A DNA stretch of 64,000 nucleotides from Palsa-360 sp963719875 (GTDB taxonomy: Bacteria > Acidobacteriota > Terriglobia > Acidiferrales > UBA7541): assembly GCA_963719875.1 (NCBI GenBank), contig CAVRDJ010000002.1, positions 3,162,001-3,226,000 on the forward strand, written 5' to 3'. The position numbers were made by a program, and so were the translations under genes. The notes under the pieces are model-generated. The model was not told the DNA's origin. It ran no database searches and saw only the letters and a list, made by a program, of their open reading frames with translations. Position 1 is the first letter of the stretch, and every line of letters starts with the position of its first letter. Below are positions 16,582 through 25,728 of the stretch, in pieces.

Positions 16582-17184
16582 ATGCGCAAGTTATCCGTGC
16601 TATGCGTGGCGCTATTTTGTTTATCGCTCACAGCGTCCGCACAGGATTCCACAGCGGCTTTCGATGCCAGCAATTCCGCGAGTGAACCCGCCGCTCCTGC
16701 TTCGCTACTTCCGGCGGACCGTGAACCATGGCAACTCGGTGTGGGGTTTGAGTACCTGCATTTCAACGTCCTGGGCCAAAGCTTTCACAATCTTGCCTAC
16801 CAAGCGGGCGTCACCCGATATTTCAGTAACTGGTTTGGTTTGGAAGGCACGGCCATCGCGGGATTTGGCCACACGGGGACTAGTCCGAGCATAGATGCGA
16901 AGTCGTTATTCCTTGGGGGAGGGCCGCACATTTCGTTGCTCAATACCACCCACTTTGAGCCGTGGGTCCACGTGATTGCTGGTTGGGAGCGCTTCCGCTT
17001 TACTCAATCGGCTACGTTGGGCAGCAACTCCCACGCCGCGTTTTTGGCGGGTGGAGGAGTTGATTATAAGATCGGCAGCGGGCGCCTGTATTGGCGAATT
17101 CAAGGCGACTTCCTCGGAACGAACGTCGGACCTTCGTTTTCGAAGAATTATTCATTCGGAACAGGTTTGATTCTCAACTTTTAA
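16582..17184 (+). CDS. Outer-membrane beta-barrel protein
   Basis: A 200-residue exported protein. ATG 16582 is preferred over upstream in-frame starts because GAGGAGGG lies about 8 bp before it and a clean signal peptide follows (MRKLSVLCVALFCLSLTASAQ). The mature part has alternating strands with Gly/aromatic turns (WQLGVGFEYLHFN, WFGLEGTAIAGFG, FGTGLILNF) and ends in Phe, as in OmpA/OMP_b-brl barrels of about eight strands. It likely sits in the outer membrane; the ligand is unknown. Confidence 0.8.
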   Translation: MRKLSVLCVALFCLSLTASAQDSTAAFDASNSASEPAAPASLLPADREPWQLGVGFEYLHFNVLGQSFHNLAYQAGVTRYFSNWFGLEGTAIAGFGHTGTSPSIDAKSLFLGGGPHISLLNTTHFEPWVHVIAGWERFRFTQSATLGSNSHAAFLAGGGVDYKIGSGRLYWRIQGDFLGTNVGPSFSKNYSFGTGLILNF

Positions 17185-17326
17185 GGAACGCAACAATCCT
17201 TTTTCCATTGGCCGGTATTTGGCGAGCAATCTTCGCCTAATGCCGGCTTTTTCATTTTGCGGCGCGGCGATTCGCCGCGGCGAGGAACCATTGGAAACTT
17301 ACGGCGCCGTGGAATATGTCTGGCGT

Positions 17327-20179
17327 TTAAGCCGCTGCGCCATGGCATTTCTTGTATTTCTTCCCGCTCCCGCAAGGACACGGGTCATTCCGGCCCACTT
17401 TTGCTCCGGTGCGGACCGGCTTGGGCTGCTCGGCCTCTGCGGCCCCGGCCTGAAATTGCAATTCCTGCTGTTGCCGGCGCTGGCGGCGCTCGATTTCCCG
17501 GGCTTCATCTTCGGGGCGGGCGGGCTGCACCAGGAATAGATAGCGGACCGTCTCGGTGTCGATGCGCCCCATCATGTCCTCGAACAGCGTGAAGGCTTCC
17601 TTTTTGAATTCGACGAGCGGATCTTTTTGCCCGTACCCGCGCAGGCCGATGCCTTCCTTCAAGTGGTCGAGCGTTAACAGGTGGTCCTTCCACTGGGTAT
17701 CCACAATATCCAGAATGATCCGCCGCTCGAGCCAGCGCATCATTTGCTCGCCGAACAATTTTTCCTTTTCGGCGTAGCGTTCCTTGACGCGCTCGACCAG
17801 AGTGTCCGCCAATTCGTTGTGGTTCATCTTGACGGCGTCGATTCCGGCGACCTTCACATCGATCCCGTACTGGTTCAGCACTTCGGCGGCGAATTGCGTG
17901 ACGTTCCATTTTTCCGGATGCTCATTTGCGGGGCAAAAATTTTCAACCAGTTCCCGGGCAATGTCTTCCGCGATGCCCAGCGCGTAATCTTTTTGTTCTT
18001 TTCCTTCCAGGGCGGAGCGGCGAATCGAATAGATCGTCTCGCGCTGCTTGTTCATGACGTCGTCGTATTCGAGCAGGTGCTTGCGGGCCTCGAAGTTCTG
18101 GGCCTCGACCGCCTCCTGCGCGTTTTCGATGCGGCGTGAAATTAACTTGGACTCGATGGGGATTCCCTCGGTCATTCCCAGCCGGTACATCAGCGCCTTG
18201 ACGCGCTCGCCGCCGAACACGCGCAGCAGGTCGTCCTCGAGGGAAAGGAAAAAGCGGGAGGAGCCCGGGTCGCCCTGACGTCCCGCGCGCCCGCGGAGCT
18301 GATTGTCGATGCGCCGCGCTTCGTGGCGCTCGGTGCCGAGGATGTGCAAACCGCCGAGGGCGATCACTTCATCGTGCTCCGCGCGGCATTGCTCCACAAA
18401 TTGATCGTAAATGGGTTTCCATTGCTCCGCGGGAACCTGAAAAATTTTGCCTTCCTGCTGGAACAAAACCATATTGGCAGAAGCGCTGCCGTTGGAGCCG
18501 TCTCCGCCAATCACGGCAGGCGCCGCGATGTAGGGAATCGCGAGCCTTTCTTGCAGGCACATCTCGCGGGTCATCGCTTCCGGGTTGCCACCCAGCAAAA
18601 TATCGGTGCCGCGGCCCGCCATGTTTGTGGAAACCGTGACCGCGCCCTTGCGCCCGGCTTGAGAAACGACTTTTGCTTCGCGCTCATGCTGCTTCGCGTT
18701 CAAGACCTGGTGCGGGATGCCCGCTTTTTTCAGCAGATTCGCCAGATGCTCGGATTTTTCGATCGAAATCGTTCCGACCAGAACCGGTTGGCCCGATTCG
18801 TGAAGTTGCCGGATACCGTGCGCGTGGGAATTGTCCTCTTGCAGAATCCCGTTGACCACGGCTTCATATTTTTCCGTGGCCGTGCGGTAGACCACGTCGG
18901 AAAATTCCTCGCGGCGGAGCGTGCGGTTGGTGGGAATCAGCGAAACATCCAGCTTGTAGATCTTGTTGAACTCGGTGGCTTCGGTTTCCGCGGTTCCGGT
19001 CATGCCGGAAAGTTTCTTATACATGCGAAAATAGTTTTGGAAGGTAATCGTCGCGAGCGTCTGATTTTCTCGCTCGATCTTGACGCCTTCTTTCGCTTCC
19101 ACGGCCTGGTGCAAGCCGTCCGACCAGCGGCGGCCGGGCATTTCGCGTCCTGTGAATTCATCGATGATAATGACTTCGCCGTTTTTAACCACGTATTCGA
19201 CATCGCGCTTATAGAGCGTGTGGGCGCGGAGTCCCTGGTAGACGTGGTGAATCGTTTCCATGTGCTGCGGGTCATACATATTGCCGAGCCCCAGCAGCTT
19301 TTCGGTTTTGCTGACGCCCTCTTCGGTCAGTGTCGCGGTCCTGTGCTTTTCTTCGACGATGTAATCGATATCCTGAATCAATTTCGGAATGATTTTGTCG
19401 ATGCGGTAGTACTTGTCGGTGGACTCCTCGGCGGGACCGGAAATAATCAGCGGCGTGCGGGCCTCGTCGATCAGGATCGAGTCCACTTCGTCCACGATTC
19501 CGAAGTGATGGCCGCGCTGGACGCAGTCCACGAGATCGAATTTCATGTTGTCGCGGAGGTAATCGAATCCGAATTCGTTGTTCGTGCCGTAGGTGATGTC
19601 CGCGCCATACGCCGCGCGCCGCTCGACGTCGCTCAGATCGTGGACAATCACGCCGACCGTCATCCCCAGCGAGCGGTAGATCGGGCTCATCCACTCCGCA
19701 TCGCGCCGCGCCAGGTAGTCGTTCACCGTAACGATGTGCACGCCCCGGCCCGTCAGCGCATTCAGAACCGCGGGAAGCGTGGCGACGAGCGTCTTACCTT
19801 CGCCCGTCTTCATTTCCGCGATCTTGCCTTCATTCAGAACGATGCCGCCGATCAATTGCACGTCGAAATGGCGCATGCCGAGCTTCCGGCGGCCCATTTC
19901 GCGCACCATGGCAAACGCCGGGACCAGCGCGGGTTCCAGCGCTTCCTTGCAGCGCTCTTTGAACTGGGGATCCTCCAGCGGGAGGTCGCCGAGCCGCCCC
20001 TTCACCTGCGCCCGGAGCTGCACCGTTTTCTCCAGAAGCTCGGCGTCACCCAGCTTCTCAAACTCCGGCGCGAGCGCATTGATTGCGGTGACCAGCGGCT
20101 GGATCACCTTCAGGTCGCGCTCGTGCTTGGTGCCGATGAACTTGGCAACGACTTGGTCGATCAGAGTATCGACTCGCAT
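17327..20179 (-). CDS. secA: Preprotein translocase ATPase SecA
   Basis: A 950-residue SecA, the motor that drives unfolded preproteins through SecYEG. Seen: Walker A-like MKTGEGKTLVATLPA, DEVDSILIDEARTPLIISGPA in NBD1, VGTISIEKSEHLA and NMAGRGTDILLGGNPE in NBD2, LRGRAGRQGDPGSSRFFLS, and a C-terminal SEC-C zinc motif (DPCPCGSGKKYKKCHG) for SecB/ribosome contact. NBD2 carries an extra loop of about 70 residues (IPYIAAPAVIGGDGSNG...EQWKPIYDQF), which occurs in several phyla. ATG 20179 follows a GC-rich leader, and a good promoter lies about 120 bp upstream. Confidence 0.98.
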   Translation of the reverse strand: MRVDTLIDQVVAKFIGTKHERDLKVIQPLVTAINALAPEFEKLGDAELLEKTVQLRAQVKGRLGDLPLEDPQFKERCKEALEPALVPAFAMVREMGRRKLGMRHFDVQLIGGIVLNEGKIAEMKTGEGKTLVATLPAVLNALTGRGVHIVTVNDYLARRDAEWMSPIYRSLGMTVGVIVHDLSDVERRAAYGADITYGTNNEFGFDYLRDNMKFDLVDCVQRGHHFGIVDEVDSILIDEARTPLIISGPAEESTDKYYRIDKIIPKLIQDIDYIVEEKHRTATLTEEGVSKTEKLLGLGNMYDPQHMETIHHVYQGLRAHTLYKRDVEYVVKNGEVIIIDEFTGREMPGRRWSDGLHQAVEAKEGVKIERENQTLATITFQNYFRMYKKLSGMTGTAETEATEFNKIYKLDVSLIPTNRTLRREEFSDVVYRTATEKYEAVVNGILQEDNSHAHGIRQLHESGQPVLVGTISIEKSEHLANLLKKAGIPHQVLNAKQHEREAKVVSQAGRKGAVTVSTNMAGRGTDILLGGNPEAMTREMCLQERLAIPYIAAPAVIGGDGSNGSASANMVLFQQEGKIFQVPAEQWKPIYDQFVEQCRAEHDEVIALGGLHILGTERHEARRIDNQLRGRAGRQGDPGSSRFFLSLEDDLLRVFGGERVKALMYRLGMTEGIPIESKLISRRIENAQEAVEAQNFEARKHLLEYDDVMNKQRETIYSIRRSALEGKEQKDYALGIAEDIARELVENFCPANEHPEKWNVTQFAAEVLNQYGIDVKVAGIDAVKMNHNELADTLVERVKERYAEKEKLFGEQMMRWLERRIILDIVDTQWKDHLLTLDHLKEGIGLRGYGQKDPLVEFKKEAFTLFEDMMGRIDTETVRYLFLVQPARPEDEAREIERRQRRQQQELQFQAGAAEAEQPKPVRTGAKVGRNDPCPCGSGKKYKKCHGAAA

Positions 20180-20299
20180 TAAAATCCTTCAGCGTTCTTT
20201 GGAATAAGCTTCCTGCTCCGGCGGCGGGCTCCGAGGCCCTGCGTAAGAGATGCAGGTGCGCGCAGTAGGAGGGCAACCTGCATGCGCGTCCAAAAATTC

Positions 20300-20329
20300 A
20301 TTGTACCCTGTCCTGCAATCACCGTGCAA
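20300..20329 (-). promoter_or_regulatory. Probable sigma-70 promoter of secA
   Basis: On the minus strand: -35 TTGCAC (20324-20329), 18-bp spacer, -10 TACAAT (20300-20305). It reads toward secA with a leader of about 115 nt. Confidence 0.55.
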
Positions 20330-20810
20330 AGTGAGGTGATTTCAAGGACTGGAAGACGCAAGAGATTAGGCGAGACACTTGTCCTCCTACAGTTATGACT
20401 CCGCAGAAATCCATGAAACACCGTACGGACACTTCGAATGCTTTCCATGCAATATGCAAATGTGGCGCGGCGACATTCCTACAATGGTATTCATCTGGCA
20501 AAACTCGGGCGTGCAAGAAAAAATTGCATAGTTTTAGTACTCCGCAAATTAGCTGATGGACAAGCGTGCGAACTTACAAGCCATTGAATGTACAGGAACT
20601 TGGCAATCGGCCGAAAAATGATTTGGTTTGGCTCTGATGGTGCCTGAGCGACTAGGGTATGTTCGATTGGTGAAAAGTCTGAGTTGTGAGGGAACGAAGT
20701 GGACAAGTTCGTCCCAGATGGACTCTTCGGAAAGGCAATTTGACTTGATCTAGGCCGCCCCGCATTCAACCCGGCGCGGCCCATCCTGGACAGAGAGTAC
20801 AGGAGTATCG
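20330..20810. other. Divergent intergenic region between secA and the trehalose synthase gene
   Basis: About 480 bp beyond the secA promoter with no supported gene or recognised RNA. It is visibly AT-richer than its surroundings. It should contain the promoter of the gene starting at 20811, which I cannot place. Confidence 0.4.
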
Positions 20811-23132
20811 ATGCGCACATCACTGAAAATGGTCTGGCCCCTTATCGTGAGCGTCGCGTTGGTTTCCGGACTATTCGCGTGGCACCAGGTGCGGACGGAG
20901 AAACGCGTCCTGAGAAATGATCTGTCTCGGAGAGCTGAAATTCTTGGCGAGGCCTTGCAGGAAAGTGTCGAACCGCTGATGGATCGCGCGCCGGACAGGA
21001 ATTTGCAGCGACTGGTGGAGCGATTCGGGGAACGTGAGCATTTGAAAGGCGTCGCGGTGTATGACGCGGAGGGAAGGACGCTGGCGATCACGCCGGGAAT
21101 TGCGGCAAGGTTTGAGAACTGGCCGGAGGTGGTGAAGAACGCGGCGGGAAAGGATCAGGAACAGGGCGAATTTGTGCGCGAAGCGCGCCGAAATCAAGCC
21201 GGAAACGAGGAAGACCTGACGCTGCACATCCTGGCGTGCCCGCTGCACCGGAACGACGAATTGACGGGAGTGCTCGCGTTGTTTCATGACACGAGCTACA
21301 TCGACGTACAGGTTGCGAATACGCTCCGCGATTCGCTGGTGAATGCCATTGTGCAGACCCTCCTCATCACGGGTTTGGCGCTCGTCCTGGTGCGATGGAC
21401 ATTCATGCGGCCTCTGAGGCGCACGGAGCACTTTCTGCGCTCGCTGAGGACTGGCGGCGCACACGGCGCCAAGGCCCCTCCGGCGCTCCCGCAGGGACAA
21501 GGCGAAATTTTCGACCAACTACATCAGGAGGTCACACACCTGGCGCGCGACTTGAATACGGCGCGGGCCACAGCGGAGGAAGAAGCGCGGCTGCGCGATA
21601 CTGGGGCTTCGATATGGACGGCACAGCGGCTGCGTGTGAGCCTGCAGAACAAGCTGCATGAGACTCCCCTGTTCGTCGTCTCCAACCGCGAACCGTACAT
21701 GCACGTGCTCAATGATAGGGATAAATCGATCAGCGTCATTGTTCCGGCGAGCGGGCTCGTGACGGCGCTCGAGCCGGTGTTGCTGGCGTGCAACGGGACG
21801 TGGGTGGCCAGCGGGCCGGGGAGTGCGGATCGCGAAGTGGTGGACGCGAATGACCGGTTACGCGTTCCGCCGGATCATCCGAGCTATACGCTGCGACGGG
21901 TGTGGACCACGGATGAAGAAGATAAGGGGTTTTACGAAGGATTTTCAAACGAAGGGCTCTGGCCGTTGTGCCACATCGCGCACACGCGGCCGGTGTTTCG
22001 CCCCGAGGATTGGCTGCAGTATCAACGGATCAACCGGCGGTTTGCGGACGCGGTGCTGGAGGAAATGGAGGACATCGAAACGCCGATTCTGCTGGCGCAG
22101 GATTATCACTTCGCTCTGCTTCCGCGCATGGTGAAGGACGCGCGCCCGGATGCTCGCGTGGCTATTTTCTGGCACATTCCCTGGCCGAATGCCGAAGTGT
22201 TTGGAATTTGCCCGTGGCAGAGGGAGCTGGTCGATGGTTTGCTGGGGGCGGACTTGATCGGTTTCCACATTCAGACACACTGCAATAATTTTTTAGAAAC
22301 TGTGGACCACGCTCTGGAAGCGCTGACGGAGTGGGACCGCTTTGCCGTAAACCGTCAAGGTCACGTGACGCGCGTGCGGCCGTACCCGATCAGCGTGGCG
22401 TTTCCGGAGCCCGTGCCGGCCGAGGAGGAGGAGACGGGCAGCGAGGGAGCAGAGCGCGCGGCGATTTGCCAGGAACTGGGCATCGAGGCTTCCATGTTGG
22501 GCGTGGGAGTGGATCGTGTGGACTACACGAAAGGAATTCTGGAGAGGTTCCGCGCGATTGAGCGATTTCTCGAGCAGTATCCGTTCTACCAGCGTAGATT
22601 TTCCTTCGTGCAAGTCGGGGCCCCGAGCCGGACCGATATCGAGCGGTACAAGAATTTCCTGGATGAAGTGACCGCGGAAGCGGAGCGGATCAACGCGAAG
22701 TTTCATGCCGGACGGTGGAAGCCGATTGTCTTTCTGAAAAGGCACCACTCGCACGAAGAGATCGCGCGTTACTACCGGGCCGCTTCGCTGTGCCTGGTGA
22801 CGTCGCTGCACGATGGGATGAACCTGGTGGCGAAGGAATTCGTGGCCTCGCGCGTGGACGATCGGGGCGTGCTGATTCTTTCCACATTTGCGGGAGCGGC
22901 GCTCGAGCTTTCCGATGCGTTGCTGGTAAATCCGTATAGCATTTGTCAGCTGAGCGAGGCGATCCACACGGCGCTCGAAATGCCGGAAGCGGAACAGGCC
23001 AAGCGAATGCATTGGATGCGGCGCGTCGTGAGGGAACACAACGTCTACCGGTGGGCGGCGAACCTGCTCAGCGATTTGACGGAGATCCGAATCGAAGCAG
23101 CTGAACGTGTTGAGGCCCGGCAGGTGCAATGA
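20811..23132 (+). CDS. Membrane-anchored trehalose-6-phosphate synthase (sensor/HAMP-GT20 fusion)
   Basis: A 773-residue protein. The C-terminal 490 residues (from about 286) are a full GT20 trehalose-6-phosphate synthase, which joins UDP-glucose and glucose-6-phosphate: PLFVVSNREPYMH, EGLWPLCH, YQRINRRFADAV, DYHFALLPRMV, HIPWPN (455-460), VDRVDYTKGILERF, SLHDGMNLVAKEFVA. Unusually it is preceded by a receptor-like module: TM1 about 7-25, a periplasmic region about 26-172, TM2 about 176-196, and a HAMP/coiled-coil linker about 198-265. The catalytic domain therefore sits at the cytoplasmic face under possible control of an outside signal. No phosphatase (TPP) domain is fused or adjacent. AGGAG lies before ATG 20811. 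Confidence 0.92.
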   Translation: MRTSLKMVWPLIVSVALVSGLFAWHQVRTEKRVLRNDLSRRAEILGEALQESVEPLMDRAPDRNLQRLVERFGEREHLKGVAVYDAEGRTLAITPGIAARFENWPEVVKNAAGKDQEQGEFVREARRNQAGNEEDLTLHILACPLHRNDELTGVLALFHDTSYIDVQVANTLRDSLVNAIVQTLLITGLALVLVRWTFMRPLRRTEHFLRSLRTGGAHGAKAPPALPQGQGEIFDQLHQEVTHLARDLNTARATAEEEARLRDTGASIWTAQRLRVSLQNKLHETPLFVVSNREPYMHVLNDRDKSISVIVPASGLVTALEPVLLACNGTWVASGPGSADREVVDANDRLRVPPDHPSYTLRRVWTTDEEDKGFYEGFSNEGLWPLCHIAHTRPVFRPEDWLQYQRINRRFADAVLEEMEDIETPILLAQDYHFALLPRMVKDARPDARVAIFWHIPWPNAEVFGICPWQRELVDGLLGADLIGFHIQTHCNNFLETVDHALEALTEWDRFAVNRQGHVTRVRPYPISVAFPEPVPAEEEETGSEGAERAAICQELGIEASMLGVGVDRVDYTKGILERFRAIERFLEQYPFYQRRFSFVQVGAPSRTDIERYKNFLDEVTAEAERINAKFHAGRWKPIVFLKRHHSHEEIARYYRAASLCLVTSLHDGMNLVAKEFVASRVDDRGVLILSTFAGAALELSDALLVNPYSICQLSEAIHTALEMPEAEQAKRMHWMRRVVREHNVYRWAANLLSDLTEIRIEAAERVEARQVQ

Positions 23133-23187
23133 ACCCGGCGCGGTGAAGTATGCCGGCCGATCGTCTCCTACTCGGAAACAAATTCGA

Positions 23188-23778
23188 TCAGGCGCCCGAC
23201 ACCGACTGGTCGATGGCAAATTTGGCGAACTTCAGCAGGGCGCTTTTCGTCCGAAACGGAAAGCGGCCGGCAACGGCGAGTTTGGCAATCCCGTGCACGA
23301 GCGACCACGCGTATAAAGACCGCTCCAGCGTGTTTCCGGCCGGCAGTTGGCCCTCTTCCTGACAATTTCGGATGTAATTCATCAGGGTGTTGAACGCTTC
23401 CTGAGAGGCCTTCAAGTACTCGGGATCTTTGCAGGCGACGACAGGGGCGTCGAACATCACGGTGAAGTGCTCCGGTCTGCGGACCGCGAATGCCACGTAC
23501 GCCAGACCCGATTGCTTCAGTTTGTCTAACGCCTTCGATTGCCGCTCGCCCGCCTCCCGCATGGCCCGCGTGAGTTCGCGGAAACCTTGCGCCGCGACGG
23601 CGGCGAGAAGCGCGTCTCGATCCTGGAAATGGCGGTAGGGCGCGTTGTGGGAGACCCCCGCTCGTCGCGCGACTTCGCGAAGGGTGAACGCGGCCGGTCC
23701 CAGTTCGGCGATGACGCGAAGCGCCCCTTGCAGGAGGGCCTCGCGCAGGTGGCCGTGGTGGTAGGGCCGGGGTCTCAT
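23188..23778 (-). CDS. TetR/AcrR-family transcriptional regulator
   Basis: A 196-residue repressor-type regulator. The N-terminal helix-turn-helix is clear (HHGHLREALLQGALRVIAE, FTLREVARRAGVSHNAPYRHFQDRDALLAAV), followed by a helical ligand-binding domain of the WHG type (YVAFAVRRPEHFTVMFDAP, ERSLYAWSLVHGIAKLA). ATG 23778 is preferred over an upstream TTG at 23799. It is divergent from an FAD oxidoreductase gene, with a shared 96-bp control region, and probably regulates that gene and itself. Confidence 0.9.
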   Translation of the reverse strand: MRPRPYHHGHLREALLQGALRVIAELGPAAFTLREVARRAGVSHNAPYRHFQDRDALLAAVAAQGFRELTRAMREAGERQSKALDKLKQSGLAYVAFAVRRPEHFTVMFDAPVVACKDPEYLKASQEAFNTLMNYIRNCQEEGQLPAGNTLERSLYAWSLVHGIAKLAVAGRFPFRTKSALLKFAKFAIDQSVSGA

Positions 23779-23804
23779 GAATTCCCGATCACTGTACAAT
23801 GGAA

Positions 23805-23836
23805 TGTTGACAAACGCAACATCGATTGGCTACAAT
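23805..23836 (+). promoter_or_regulatory. Promoter and inverted-repeat operator between the tetR-like and oxidoreductase genes
   Basis: Plus strand: -35 TTGACA (23807-23812), 18-bp spacer, -10 TACAAT (23831-23836), followed by GGGAGG before ATG 23875. An inverted repeat TGTTG-N7-CAACA (23805-23821) overlaps the -35 box, a fitting place for TetR repression. A further CAATG...CATTG pair spans 23832-23854. A weaker minus-strand promoter may overlap. Confidence 0.6.
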
Positions 23837-23874
23837 GTTGCCAGTGTCCACATTGATTCGCGCGGGAGGCTTTC

Positions 23875-25494
23875 ATGGCCCAGGGCAGGACTTCCGAAAA
23901 ACGAAATCGGAACGATCATGCTTACGACGCCATCGTCATCGGCTCCGGCATGGGCGCGCTCGCCTTTGCCGGCATCATGGCCAGGCTGCGGAAGTGGCGC
24001 GTCCTCATTCTGGAGCGCCATTTCAAAATCGGCGGTTTCACGCACACGTTCAGCCGCCCGGGCGGCTGGACCTGGGATGTCGGGGTTCATTACATCGGCG
24101 AAATGGGACACGGCATGACCGGGCGGCGCCTGTTCGATTTCATCACCGATGGCGGCGTGGACTGGGCACCCATGCCGGATGTTTACGATGTGTTCGTTTA
24201 TCCCGGCCTCACCCTGAAGGTTCCAAAGGGGCGCTCGAATTTCGAGCGCGCACTCGTGGAAGCTTTTCCCGCGGAGAAGCGAGCCATCGGCGAATATTTC
24301 CGGGACATCAAGCGGGCCGCGAACTGGTTCAGCCGTCGCGTCATGGTGATGGTCACGCCGCAACCCGTGAGCTGGATCGTGCAAGCCATCAATCGTTTTT
24401 CGGAACAATCGGCATTGCAGACGACGCAGCAATACCTGGAAGGCCACATCCGCGATACTCGTCTTCGCGCCGTGCTCGCTTCGCAATGGGCCGACTACGG
24501 ATTGCCTCCCGGACGCAGCGCATTCGTGGCCCACGCCGTGATCGTAAACCACTATCTGAACGGCGCATGGTATCCCGTCGGCGGGGCGGGAGAAATTCCC
24601 AAGGCGGCGAGTTCAGTGATTCACGCAGCCGGTGGAGATCTTCTGCCGGGACACGAAGTCACGAAAATTATTCTGGAGGGCGGCCGGGCAGTAGGCGTGG
24701 AGGTTCAGCCCAAGAAAGGGAAAGATCAACCTCGGCTGGAATTTCGCGCGCCGGTCATTGTTTCCGATGCGGGAGCCTGGAACACGTTCACGAAGCTCTT
24801 GCCCAGCGAGGCGGTCCCGTTTCGCGGTGAACTGAAAACACCTCCGGAGGGCCTGGAAGTCGTCGAGCTGTTTCTGGGCCTGAAGCGGGATCCTCGCGAG
24901 CTGGGTTTTCAGGGAGAAAATTACTGGATATTCTCTTCCTTCGACCACGATCAGATGTGCGCCGGCCGGGATGACTTGCTGGATGGCCGCGCCCCCATGG
25001 CTTACCTCTCGTTTCCATCGTTGAAAGACCCGCAGGCGCGGAGCCACACGGCGGAAATTGTGGCGCCTTTTTCCTACCGCACTCTTGAGGCGTTTCGCGA
25101 AAAGCCCTGGCGCCGCCGCGGAACCGACTACGAGTCGGCCAAGGGCCGCATGATAGAAGCTTTACTGGACCTCGTGGAGAAGCAGCACCCCGGCTTTCGG
25201 GAACTTGTGGCATACGCCGAACTCGCCACGCCCCTTACATTCGAAACTTTCACAGGAGCGCCGTCGGGGACGATCTACGGATATCCGGCGACCCCGGACA
25301 GATTTCGAAAGACCTGGCTCACGCCCAAGACCCCAATCCGGAATTTATACTTGACCGGCGCAGATGCAGCAGTGCTCGGAGTCATGGGGGCCTTGATGGG
25401 CGGAGTTGCCACGGCGAGCACGCTCCTCGGTCCTGCTGGATTTCTCGAGATTATGCGTTCGGCAAGTACGCTCGTCCGCAACAAAGACGCGTAA
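23875..25494 (+). CDS. FAD-dependent oxidoreductase, phytoene desaturase / retinol saturase-like
   Basis: A 539-residue flavoprotein of the CrtI / all-trans-retinol 13,14-reductase group. Seen: dinucleotide-binding DAIVIGSGMGALAFAGIMARL (about 19-40), LERHFKIGGFTHTF, GVHYIGEMG, a middle domain with GWYPVGG-like GAWYPVGGAGEIPKA, and the C-terminal FAD motif NLYLTGADAAVLGVMGALMGG. The substrate is unknown; no carotenoid genes are nearby. It is divergent from the TetR gene and likely controlled by it. GGGAGG precedes ATG 23875. Confidence 0.85.
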   Translation: MAQGRTSEKRNRNDHAYDAIVIGSGMGALAFAGIMARLRKWRVLILERHFKIGGFTHTFSRPGGWTWDVGVHYIGEMGHGMTGRRLFDFITDGGVDWAPMPDVYDVFVYPGLTLKVPKGRSNFERALVEAFPAEKRAIGEYFRDIKRAANWFSRRVMVMVTPQPVSWIVQAINRFSEQSALQTTQQYLEGHIRDTRLRAVLASQWADYGLPPGRSAFVAHAVIVNHYLNGAWYPVGGAGEIPKAASSVIHAAGGDLLPGHEVTKIILEGGRAVGVEVQPKKGKDQPRLEFRAPVIVSDAGAWNTFTKLLPSEAVPFRGELKTPPEGLEVVELFLGLKRDPRELGFQGENYWIFSSFDHDQMCAGRDDLLDGRAPMAYLSFPSLKDPQARSHTAEIVAPFSYRTLEAFREKPWRRRGTDYESAKGRMIEALLDLVEKQHPGFRELVAYAELATPLTFETFTGAPSGTIYGYPATPDRFRKTWLTPKTPIRNLYLTGADAAVLGVMGALMGGVATASTLLGPAGFLEIMRSASTLVRNKDA

Positions 25495-25579
25495 GGCGGG
25501 AAACTCCTAGTCCGCAATCATTACCAAAGATTTCGAATCTGACAGCTACACGTAAAACGATGAGCATGGTGTGCGCAGT

Positions 25580-25660
25580 TTTGTGGCGCCGGCGTCTCGC
25601 CGGCGATTTTGCGGTGCATTGAGACTAGAAAAACCGCCGGCGAGACGCCGGCGCTACGAA
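25580..25660. repeat. BIME-like inverted repeat (GTRGCGCC ... GGCGCTAC)
   Basis: Two arms of about 25 bp (25581-25605 and 25635-25660) match almost perfectly when inverted; each arm also contains the self-complementary CGCCGGCG twice. It lies between the convergent oxidoreductase and PilZ genes. A relative with the same outer TGTAGCGCC/GGCGCTACA frame occurs at 34294-34360. It may serve as a bidirectional terminator. Confidence 0.75.
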
Positions 25661-25728
25661 ATCCCGCGGCCTGTTGTGAGTCACAAGCGTGAAAGTCCAC
25701 CGATCAGATTCGGCGTGAGGAATAAAAG

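Noticed and set aside
18323..20182. 619-codon frame on the plus strand opposite secA
   Set aside because: It is the antisense shadow of a certain secA gene; its composition is His/Arg/Asp-rich in the way typical of reverse-frame GC-rich DNA, and no motif is seen.
23826..24830. 334-codon frame overlapping the FAD oxidoreductase
   Set aside because: Out-of-frame shadow; the true gene has full FAD motifs and a proper ribosome site.
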